From contig NZ_FOWC01000021.1 of assembly GCF_900115345.1 (NCBI RefSeq), forward strand, positions 62,001 to 126,000: a stretch of DNA of 64,000 nucleotides, written 5' to 3'. This stretch comes from Amycolatopsis rubida (GTDB lineage: Bacteria; Actinomycetota; Actinomycetes; Mycobacteriales; Pseudonocardiaceae). This document shows, one piece after another, positions 1-6,778 of the stretch (positions are counted from its first letter, which is position 1; each line of letters begins with the position of its first letter). Below the pieces are notes generated by a model that was not told the DNA's origin, ran no database searches, and saw only the letters and a list, made by a program, of their open reading frames with translations. The translations under genes and the position numbers were made by a program.

Positions 1-1
1 A

Positions 2-1024
2 GTCAGCTTCGCCGACGGCCGTCCGGACGAGGTCGTCACCGCGGACCGGTTCGTGCTCGCCGCGGGCGGACGGCCGGTGATCCCGGACGTGCCGGGGCTG
101 GCCGAAACCGGCTACTACACCTCCGACACGATCATGCGGCTCGACGCGCTGCCGGAGCGGATCGTCGTCCTCGGCGGCGGATACATCGCGGCGGAGTTCG
201 CGCACGTCTTCGCCTCGTTCGGGGTCGCGGTCACGATGGTGAACCGTTCCGGCGCGCTGCTGCGGCAAGAGGACGCGGACATCAGCGCCCGGTTCACCGA
301 GCTGGCTTCGCGACGATTCGACGTCCGGCTGGACCGGAAGACGGTTCGCGCGCGCAGCACGGACACCGGGGTCGCGCTGGATCTCGAAGGCCCGCAGGGC
401 GCGGAGACCGTCGAGGCCGACCTGATCCTGGTCGCCACCGGCCGCAGGCCGAACTCCGATCTGCTCGACGTGGCCGCCACCGGCGTCGCCACCACCGAAC
501 GCGGGCACGTCGTGGTGGACGACTACCAGCAGACGTCCGTCGAAGGCATCTACGCGCTCGGGGACATCTCGTCGCCGCTGGAGCTGAAGCACGTCGCGAA
601 CCACGAAGCCCGTGTGGTGCAACACAATCTGGCGCACCCGGACGACCGCATCAAGGCCGACCACCGGTTCGTGCCGCACGCGGTGTTCACCTCGCCGCAG
701 GTGGCGTCGGTCGGGCTGACCGAGGCGCAGGCGACCGGGCGCGGAGTGTCCTTCGTGGTCTCGAAGCAGGACTACGCGGGCATCGCCTACGGCTGGGCGA
801 TGGAGGACACCACCGGTTTCGCGAAGTTGCTGGCCGATCCGGCGACCGGGCAGCTGCTGGGCGCGCACATCATCGGCCCGCAGGCGTCGACGGTGATCCA
901 GCCGCTGATCCAGGCGATGAGCTTCGGCCTCGACGCGCGGTCGATGGCGCGGGGGCAGTACTGGATCCACCCGGCGATGCCGGAACTGGTGGAGAACGCG
1001 CTGCTGAATCTGCCGCTGGACTGA
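2..1024 (+). CDS. mtr: Mycothione reductase, C-terminal part (5' end outside window)
   Basis: FAD/NAD(P)H disulfide oxidoreductase that would reduce mycothione to mycothiol, the actinobacterial glutathione analogue, in the cytoplasm. The frame is open from base 2 with no start, so the gene begins before the window and the redox-active CxxxxC is not visible. Visible parts are the NADPH-binding GGGYIAAEF (from about base 170), the FAD-binding YALGDISSP (about base 550), the dimerisation domain, and the terminal HPAMPE His-Glu pair used by this family for catalysis. Lipoamide dehydrogenase is the main alternative; the spacing of the terminal motif and the neighbourhood (map, ispG, rip1, dxr) favour mycothione reductase. 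Confidence 0.85.
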   Translation, partial: VSFADGRPDEVVTADRFVLAAGGRPVIPDVPGLAETGYYTSDTIMRLDALPERIVVLGGGYIAAEFAHVFASFGVAVTMVNRSGALLRQEDADISARFTELASRRFDVRLDRKTVRARSTDTGVALDLEGPQGAETVEADLILVATGRRPNSDLLDVAATGVATTERGHVVVDDYQQTSVEGIYALGDISSPLELKHVANHEARVVQHNLAHPDDRIKADHRFVPHAVFTSPQVASVGLTEAQATGRGVSFVVSKQDYAGIAYGWAMEDTTGFAKLLADPATGQLLGAHIIGPQASTVIQPLIQAMSFGLDARSMARGQYWIHPAMPELVENALLNLPLD

Positions 1025-1100
1025 CCCCGGGACACCGGGAGGTGATCGCCCGGGGCGGCGATTCCGGAATCAGGCAACAAGGATGTCGCGTTGCCAGGGT

Positions 1101-1120
1101 TCCCCGCGCAGGTGCGGGGA
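1101..1120. terminator. Short hairpin between convergent mtr and MFS gene
   Basis: TCCCCGC and GCGGGGA form a perfect 7-bp stem with loop GCAGGT. It lies in the 194-bp gap between two convergent stop codons, where a bidirectional terminator is expected. There is no T tract. It resembles a type I-E CRISPR repeat but is a single copy. Confidence 0.4.
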
Positions 1121-1218
1121 CTGACCTGACCGCCGGGGAGTCGTTGCGGCCGCGGAGGAAAGGGCCGCTCGCTGGACCGAGGTCACGGATCTTGAGCTGG
1201 CGTTGCTCGTAAGTGGCC

Positions 1219-2493
1219 TCACACGAAGCGGCGCCGCCCGGACAACGCCCCGAACACCATCTGCGTCACCATGACCACGAGCAGCACGATCAACGACACC
1301 GTCCAGCTGCCCGTCGCGTCGTGCAGCAGGCCGAACACGAACGGTCCGACCGCTGCCAGCAGATATCCGAAGCCCTGGGCCATCCCGGACAGCCGCGCCG
1401 TTTCCGCGCCGGTCCGGGCTCGCAGCGCGATGACCGTCAGGGCCAGCGAGAACACGCTCATCCCGATGCCGAGCAGGATGCTCCACAGCAGCGGCGAGAA
1501 CCCGGGCGCGACGACGAGGCCCAGCATGCCTGCCGCGCCGAACACGCCCATGCCCACGATCCACGGGCTCTGGCTCTTCTGCCGCGCCGCGATCGGCGGG
1601 ATCACCAGGCTGATCGGCACCGCGATCACCGAGATCAGGCCGAGCAGCAGACCGGCGTCGGCCTTGCTGACGCCCGCGTCGATGAACACCTGCGGCAGCC
1701 AGCCCATCACGACGTAGGCGATGAACGACTGGAGGCCGAAGAAGATCGTGACGATCCACGCCAGCGGGCTGCGCATCAGCGACCGGGCGGGAGCGGAGCC
1801 CGCGGCCGGCCGCGGCGTACGGCCCGTGCCGCGCGAAGCGATCAGCCATGCCACCAAAGCGATCGCCGACAACACGCCCCAGGAGCCGAGCGCGGCACGC
1901 CAGCCGCCGAAAGCCGATTCCAGCGGCGGGCTCAGCGCGGAACCCGCCGCGCCGCCGCCCTGCAACGCCGCGGTGTAGACGCCGGTCATGAGCCCGACGC
2001 GAGCCGGGAACGAATCCTTGATGACCACCGGGATCAGCACGTTGACCAGCGCGATTCCCGCGGTGGCGACGAGCGTGCCGCCGAGCACGACGTACGGTCC
2101 GTCGAGCACCCGCACCACCAGGCCCGCGGTCAGCACCGCCAGCGCCAGGCCGATCGCCGGGCCGATGCCGAAGCGGCGCGACAGCACCGGCGCGGCCAGG
2201 CCGGCACCGGCGAAGCAAAGGCCGGGCAGGGTCGTGAGGATGCTCGCCCACACCGCGGACGCGCCGAGACTGCCGCGCATTTCCGCGAGCAGCGGGCCGA
2301 CGCTCGTGATCGCCGGCCGCAGGTTCATCGCCGTCAGCACCACCGCGACCGCCAGCAGCACGCCGCCCGCCACCACGCCCGGACGGCGACCGGCGGGCAC
2401 CTCCTCTTCGAGGCTGCCTTCCAGCTCCAGCTCAAGCCGGTCGGAATAGGTGGCGGTGGACACGGCTCGAGAGTCTCGGGAGTCGGCGGACAT
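1219..2493 (-). CDS. MFS transporter, CynX/NimT type
   Basis: Predicted 424-residue inner-membrane exporter with about 12 hydrophobic segments. The family handles small anions and nitroimidazoles (CynX, NimT). After a charged cytoplasmic N-terminus (acidic run ELELEGSLEEEV), TM1 holds MNLRPAITSVGPLL, the typical CynX-family opening. I chose the ATG at 2493 because it leaves a 48-bp divergent promoter gap with the GntR gene; upstream codons in the same frame run through the GntR coding sequence. The substrate cannot be read from sequence. Regulation by the divergent GntR protein is likely. Confidence 0.8.
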   Translation of the reverse strand: MSADSRDSRAVSTATYSDRLELELEGSLEEEVPAGRRPGVVAGGVLLAVAVVLTAMNLRPAITSVGPLLAEMRGSLGASAVWASILTTLPGLCFAGAGLAAPVLSRRFGIGPAIGLALAVLTAGLVVRVLDGPYVVLGGTLVATAGIALVNVLIPVVIKDSFPARVGLMTGVYTAALQGGGAAGSALSPPLESAFGGWRAALGSWGVLSAIALVAWLIASRGTGRTPRPAAGSAPARSLMRSPLAWIVTIFFGLQSFIAYVVMGWLPQVFIDAGVSKADAGLLLGLISVIAVPISLVIPPIAARQKSQSPWIVGMGVFGAAGMLGLVVAPGFSPLLWSILLGIGMSVFSLALTVIALRARTGAETARLSGMAQGFGYLLAAVGPFVFGLLHDATGSWTVSLIVLLVVMVTQMVFGALSGRRRFV

Positions 2494-2541
2494 GTGCGCT
2501 ACTATTCCATACGTAGGATGATTGGATGAAGGGATCAGGCT
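2494..2541. promoter_or_regulatory. Divergent promoter between MFS and GntR genes
   Basis: This 48-bp gap holds both promoters. It is AT-richer than its surroundings and contains TACGTA (within CCATACGTAGG), a short self-complementary core that could belong to the GntR operator. I see no longer inverted repeat. Confidence 0.4.
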
Positions 2542-3216
2542 GTGCCGTTGGCCACCACCCGCCGAGCCGGACTCGTCGACCAAGTCATCGACCAGCTGCG
2601 CGAGGCGGTCACCGCCGGGGAATGGCCGATCGGGCACCGGATCCCGACCGAGCCGGAGCTGTCCGCGCAGCTGGGCGTCGGGCGCAACACGGTTCGCGAG
2701 GCCGTGCGCGCGCTGGCGCACACCGGGATCTTGGAGGTCCGCCAGGGTGACGGCACGTACGTGCGCGCGACGAGCGAGGTGTCCGGCGCGATCCGCCGCC
2801 TGTGCGGGACGGAACTGCGCGAGGTGCTGCACGTCCGGCGGCTGCTGGAGGTCGAGGGCGCTCGGCTGGCCGCGACCGCGCGCACCGAGGAGGACCTGGC
2901 CGAGCTGCGCGTCCTGCTCAACCGCCGCGACACCGACTGGGACGAGGGCCGCCTCGACGATTTCGCCCGCAGCGACGCGGAATTCCACCAGGTCGTGGTC
3001 CGGTGCGGGCACAACGGGCTGCTGCTGGAGCTGTACCGCGGCCTGATGGAGGCGATCACCGCGAGCGTGGCGTCCACTTCGGACAATCCGGAGCACGCGG
3101 AGATGATCCGGCACCGGGAGCTGGTGGACGCGATCGAGACACGGGACGCGGGGCGGGCGGCCGACGAGGCGGCGGGGTTCCTGGACGAGCTGATCGCGCG
3201 GGCGGAAGGCTGGTGA
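2542..3216 (+). CDS. GntR-family transcriptional regulator, FadR subfamily
   Basis: 224-residue regulator. The N-terminal winged helix (about residues 9-75) carries the GntR signature: IPTEPELSAQLGVGRNTVRE, then VRQGDGTYV. The all-helical FCD effector domain follows (about 90-215) with HVRRLLEVEGARLAA and metal/ligand-type residues D, H and H in the later helices. Start is GTG at 2542, preceded by GAAGGG. It is divergent from the MFS exporter at 1219-2493, which it probably controls together with itself. Its TGA lies inside the left arm of palindrome R1. The effector is unknown. Confidence 0.85.
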   Translation: MPLATTRRAGLVDQVIDQLREAVTAGEWPIGHRIPTEPELSAQLGVGRNTVREAVRALAHTGILEVRQGDGTYVRATSEVSGAIRRLCGTELREVLHVRRLLEVEGARLAATARTEEDLAELRVLLNRRDTDWDEGRLDDFARSDAEFHQVVVRCGHNGLLLELYRGLMEAITASVASTSDNPEHAEMIRHRELVDAIETRDAGRAADEAAGFLDELIARAEGW

Positions 3217-3252
3217 GTGTTGATCCCGGTGAGAACCGGGATCAACACTCAC
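3213..3252. repeat. Interspersed palindrome R1 (perfect 18-bp arms), likely bidirectional terminator
   Basis: Left arm 3213-3230, loop GAGA 3231-3234, right arm 3235-3252, with perfect complementarity. It separates the convergent GntR and map genes and contains the GntR stop codon. Three relatives occur in this window (10780, 22322, 58350) with the core GTGAGTGTTGATC or GTGAGCGGCRATC, so it is a dispersed element rather than a one-off hairpin. Confidence 0.85.
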
Positions 3253-3260
3253 GACGAGCC

Positions 3261-4118
3261 CTACGGAAGCGTCAGGATTTCCGCACCGTCAGCCGTCACC
3301 ACGAGGGTGTGCTCGAACTGCGCCGTCCACTTCTTGTCCTTCGTGGTGACCGTCCAGTCGTCGGCCCACAAGTCGTAGTCGATGGTGCCGAGCGTGATCA
3401 TCGGCTCGATGGTGAAGGTCATGCCCTCTTCGATCAGCGTCTGCACCGAGGGCTCCTCGTAGTGCAGCACTGTCGGCGCGGTGTGGAACGCCGGGCCGAC
3501 GCCGTGGCCGGTGAAGTCGCGGACCACGCCGTAGCCGAACCGCTTCGCGTACGCCTCGATGACGCGGCCGATCACGTTGAGCTGCCGACCCGGGCGGACC
3601 GCCTTGATCGCGCGCGCGGTCGCCTCGCGGGTGCGCTCGACCAGGAGCCGCACCTCTTCGGAGACGTCGCCGGCCAGGAACGTCGCGTTGGTGTCGCCGT
3701 GCACGCCGCCGATGAAGGCCGTCACGTCGATGTTGCAGATGTCGCCGTCCTCGATCACGGTCGAGTCCGGGATGCCGTGGCAGATCACCTCGTTCAGCGA
3801 GGTGCAGCACGACTTCGGGTAGCCGCGGTAGCCGAGCGTGGACGGGTACGCGCGGTGGTCGAGCAGGAACTCGTGCACGACCTTGTCGATGTCGTCGGTC
3901 GTCGCGCCCGGTTTGACCGCCTTGCCGCCCTCTTCGAGCGCCTGTGCGGCGATCTTCGACGCGACCCGCATCGCCTCGATGACCTCGGGCGTGCGCACTC
4001 CGTTGCCGGTGTCCCGTTTCGGTGCCGGCCGGTCCACGTACTCGGGGCGGACGATGTCGGCGGGGACGGCACGGCGCGGCGTCTGGACGCCGGGCTTCAA
4101 CGGGGCGCGAACGGACAT
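3261..4118 (-). CDS. map: Methionine aminopeptidase, type I
   Basis: Cytoplasmic metalloprotease that removes the initiator methionine from nascent proteins. 285 residues, with the roughly 40-residue N-terminal extension seen in actinobacterial MapB-type enzymes. The pita-bread metal ligands are visible in order: Asp in [10 protein letters not shown], Asp in VHGDTNATF, His in [10 protein letters not shown], Glu in FTIEPM and Glu in QFEHTLVV. Start is ATG at 4118. It precedes the GNAT gene in the same order as in mycobacteria. Gene identity is firm; which paralogue it is cannot be told from one window. Confidence 0.95.
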   Translation of the reverse strand: MSVRAPLKPGVQTPRRAVPADIVRPEYVDRPAPKRDTGNGVRTPEVIEAMRVASKIAAQALEEGGKAVKPGATTDDIDKVVHEFLLDHRAYPSTLGYRGYPKSCCTSLNEVICHGIPDSTVIEDGDICNIDVTAFIGGVHGDTNATFLAGDVSEEVRLLVERTREATARAIKAVRPGRQLNVIGRVIEAYAKRFGYGVVRDFTGHGVGPAFHTAPTVLHYEEPSVQTLIEEGMTFTIEPMITLGTIDYDLWADDWTVTTKDKKWTAQFEHTLVVTADGAEILTLP

Positions 4119-4159
4119 GTCCCCAGCCTACGACCTCGCCCGGCCGCGGCGCAGCCAGC

Positions 4160-5014
4160 TCAGAACAGCACCGTCGCGTACTGCCCGACCTGCTGGAAGC
4201 CGATCCGCCGGTACGCCGCCAGCGCGGGCGCGTTGAACCCGTTCACGTACAGGCTTGCGGTCCGGCCGAGGCCGTGGACCAGGCGGTTCACCACCGCCGC
4301 GGTGCCCGCGGTGCCGAGCCCGCCGCCGCGCCGGTCCGGATGCACCCACACGCCCTGGATCTGGCCGACCCGCGCGGACATCGCGCCGATCTCGGCCTTG
4401 AACACGACCTCGCCGTCCTCGAACCGGGCGAACGCGCGTCCGGTGGAGATCAGCTCGCTGACCCGGGCGCGGTAGCTGGCTCCGCCGTCGCCCGCGCGCG
4501 GGTCGACGCCGACCTCCTCGACGAACATCGCCACCGCCGCGGGCAGGTAGCGGTCCAATTCGTGCGGCCGGACGGTGCGGACCTGCGAATCGGCAGGCAC
4601 CAGCGGGTCGCCTTCGAGGGCCATCAGGGGCTGGTCGCCGCGCACCTCGCGGGCTGGTCCCCATTCCGGGGACAGCTCGTCCCAGAGCCCGAGCACCTGC
4701 GGCGCGGGCCCGACGAGCGAGGAACAGGTGCGCTGGCGGCGCAGGGCCCGGTCGGCGAAGGACCGCAGCGCCGAAGCGTTGCCGCGCAACGGGATCAGGT
4801 TAGGCCCGGCGAAGCACAACCCGGTCAGCCGTCCGGCGCGCACCGGACGGGAATCAGCCGCCCACAGCTCGCCACCAAGACGCCACGGGTCGAGACCGGC
4901 CGCCTCGACCCGGGCGCTGACCATGCAGCTGCCCACCGGGTCGGCGGCGAGTGCAGCGCGCACCGCCGGATAGTCCCGATCATCGAGCAGCCGTGCACCT
5001 GCAAGCCGCAACAC
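4160..5014 (-). CDS. GNAT acetyltransferase with DUF4081-type N-terminus
   Basis: 284 residues if started at GTG 5014; an upstream in-frame extension to 5128 is low-complexity and unlikely. The N-terminal half (about 1-140, beginning LRLAGARLLDDRDYPAVRA) matches the DUF4081 type found ahead of GNAT domains in actinobacteria. The C-terminal GNAT fold has the acetyl-CoA loop in HPDRRGGGLGTAGTAAVV and the late YVNGFNAPALAAYRRIGF motif. By synteny it corresponds to the GNAT gene next to ispG in M. tuberculosis, though here 9.9 kb of other genes separates the two. Substrate unknown. Confidence 0.8.
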   Translation of the reverse strand: MLRLAGARLLDDRDYPAVRAALAADPVGSCMVSARVEAAGLDPWRLGGELWAADSRPVRAGRLTGLCFAGPNLIPLRGNASALRSFADRALRRQRTCSSLVGPAPQVLGLWDELSPEWGPAREVRGDQPLMALEGDPLVPADSQVRTVRPHELDRYLPAAVAMFVEEVGVDPRAGDGGASYRARVSELISTGRAFARFEDGEVVFKAEIGAMSARVGQIQGVWVHPDRRGGGLGTAGTAAVVNRLVHGLGRTASLYVNGFNAPALAAYRRIGFQQVGQYATVLF

Positions 5015-5135
5015 GGGGTCCAGAGTGCCAGATGAACCGGGTGAACGGAACGCGAGCCGGCCGACACGCTGAGATGAACGGCCCTCGCACCCGAACGGCG
5101 GCGCCCCGGCGGGCTCCGCCGCCGACAACGCCCGG

Positions 5136-5172
5136 CTCCAGGGGGAGGCGCCTCCGGAGCCTCCCCCTGGAG
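5136..5172 (-). terminator. Strong hairpin downstream of the GH27 gene
   Basis: CTCCAGGGGGAGGC (5136-5149) pairs perfectly with 5159-5172 around a 9-base loop. It lies 46 bp past the GH27 stop and upstream of the GNAT start, where it would stop leftward transcription. No T tract. Confidence 0.6.
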
Positions 5173-5217
5173 TCTGTGAGGGTTCCCCTCACGGACGGCT
5201 GGAACGGCCGCCGGGCA

Positions 5218-6543
5218 TCAGTGCTGCCGCGGAACCAGGTGCAGCAGCCGCGAAGCGTGCGGCGCCAGCGTCGCGGTGAAACTGTCCCGGCTCACTCCCA
5301 GGTTCCGGTGCGTCCACAGGTCCCGCACCGCTGCCGGGCCGCGCAGCCCCAGGTCCGGCCAGGAAGCGGTCACCGGGGCCTCTGTCGAGCCCAGGTTGAA
5401 CAGCGCGACCGTCACCCCGCCGCGGCCGTCGGGGCTGAACCACACCTGCTGCTGGGTCGCCTGCGAAACCGGACGCGCCGGCCGTCCTGCCTGGTCGACG
5501 GCCAGCACCTCGCGGTTGGTGAGCAGTTTCAGATCGGCCGGGTCAAGCTTGGTCAGGTCGGTGCCGAGCAGCAGCGGCGAGGCTTCGATCGCCCACAGCG
5601 TCATGACGCTCTGCCGCTCGTCCGGGGTGATGCCGTTCGCGTCACCGTTGCCGATCTCGATGGAGTCCAGGTCGTTCCAGTGGCCCGGGCCCGCGTAGTG
5701 CGTCCACTTGGGAGCGTCGGCGAAGCGCAGTTTGACCCGGACGTCCCAGTTCGTGAGGCCAACACAGTGCGAGTAGCACTCGATGTCGCCTTCGATCCGC
5801 CAGCCGTTGCTGTAACGCTGCCAGGTCGCGGCCTCGGCGATGCTGAGCGAGTTCGACAGTTCCCAGTGGATCGCACGGCCGCTGGCCCGGATCGCCGCGT
5901 GCCACTGCCGGAGGTCCTCGCGGTTGTCCGCGGGGATCTTTCCGCCGCCGGGTCCGACGAAGTCCATCTTGATGTAGTCGACGCCCCACGACGCCAGCAG
6001 CCGAGCCTGCGAACGGACATACGCGGCCGCGCCGGGCTTGCCGAAGTCGAGTTTCGCGGATTTGTCGTCCGCGGTGTTGCCCGCGCCCGCCATGACGATG
6101 TCGTGCACCCGGTACGGCGTGCCCTCGACCGGCGAATCGGCCGCGACCGCTTGCGCCGGAACGCCGGGCACCAGGTAGATGCCGAATTCGAGGCCGCGCT
6201 GGTGCAGGTACCGGGCCAGCGACGCGATGCCGTCCGGGAACTTCTTCGGGTCCGGCGCGACCCGGCCGAACTCGTCGACGTGGTCGTTCCAGCCCGCGTC
6301 GATGTTGAGATAGCGGTAGCCGTACGCGGCGAGCCGGTCGTGCATGACGTCGGCCTGCGCCTTGAGCGTTTCCTCGGTGAACTTCCGGCGCAGCGCGCTC
6401 CAGCTGCTCCAGCCCATCGGCGGCGTTCTCGCCACCGGCGTCCAGGACTCGATCGAGTGACTGTCCGCGGCCGCGGTTCCCGCCAGCGCTCCGGCCAGCA
6501 CCGCCATCGCCGCGGCCAGCACACCGATCCGACTTCGCTTCAT
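5218..6543 (-). CDS. Secreted GH27 alpha-galactosidase-like glycosidase
   Basis: 441-residue exported enzyme expected to remove alpha-linked galactose (or N-acetylgalactosamine or arabinopyranose) by a retaining mechanism. A signal peptide spans about residues 1-27. The GH27 barrel begins TPPMGWSSW. The nucleophile is Asp194 in YIKMDF; the substrate Arg249 and acid/base Asp253 lie in GWRIEGDIE. A C-terminal beta domain follows. ATG 6543 is preferred over GTG 6552 because GAGAGGTGG lies just upstream of it. The gene is divergent from the beta-helix protein at 6779, suggesting joint control of extracellular glycan breakdown. No sugar transporter is nearby. Confidence 0.88.
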   Translation of the reverse strand: MKRSRIGVLAAAMAVLAGALAGTAAADSHSIESWTPVARTPPMGWSSWSALRRKFTEETLKAQADVMHDRLAAYGYRYLNIDAGWNDHVDEFGRVAPDPKKFPDGIASLARYLHQRGLEFGIYLVPGVPAQAVAADSPVEGTPYRVHDIVMAGAGNTADDKSAKLDFGKPGAAAYVRSQARLLASWGVDYIKMDFVGPGGGKIPADNREDLRQWHAAIRASGRAIHWELSNSLSIAEAATWQRYSNGWRIEGDIECYSHCVGLTNWDVRVKLRFADAPKWTHYAGPGHWNDLDSIEIGNGDANGITPDERQSVMTLWAIEASPLLLGTDLTKLDPADLKLLTNREVLAVDQAGRPARPVSQATQQQVWFSPDGRGGVTVALFNLGSTEAPVTASWPDLGLRGPAAVRDLWTHRNLGVSRDSFTATLAPHASRLLHLVPRQH

Positions 6544-6778
6544 CGCGACCACCTCTCCCGGGGATCGCTTCGTTGTACGCGCGCCGAACCTGAGTCAGCA
6601 ATGATTCATCGGATCACTGACCGCTAACCGGGACAGCACCCGCCGACCGGATCAACCCTGTTCACCACCGTGAATGCCAGGAATATCCCAGGAAGACCTC
6701 TCGACACGACCGCAAATAGATCCTATCTTTCTTGCGGCGCGCCCCAGCGTCGTTCACTGGCGAACACGGAGGTCCCGG
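6544..6778. promoter_or_regulatory. Divergent promoter region of the two glycan-active genes
   Basis: This 235-bp gap must hold both promoters. Two short palindromes stand out: ATGATTCAT at 6601-6609, and TTCAC-CACC-GTGAA at 6661-6674. Either could be an operator, but no regulator gene is adjacent. A GGAGG Shine-Dalgarno precedes the ATG at 6779. Confidence 0.4.

Noticed and set aside
1097-1126. GGTTCCCCGCGCAGGTGCGG..., similar to a type I-E CRISPR repeat
   Set aside because: Only one copy; no second repeat at the expected 60-bp spacing and no cas genes. Best read as a terminator hairpin between convergent genes.
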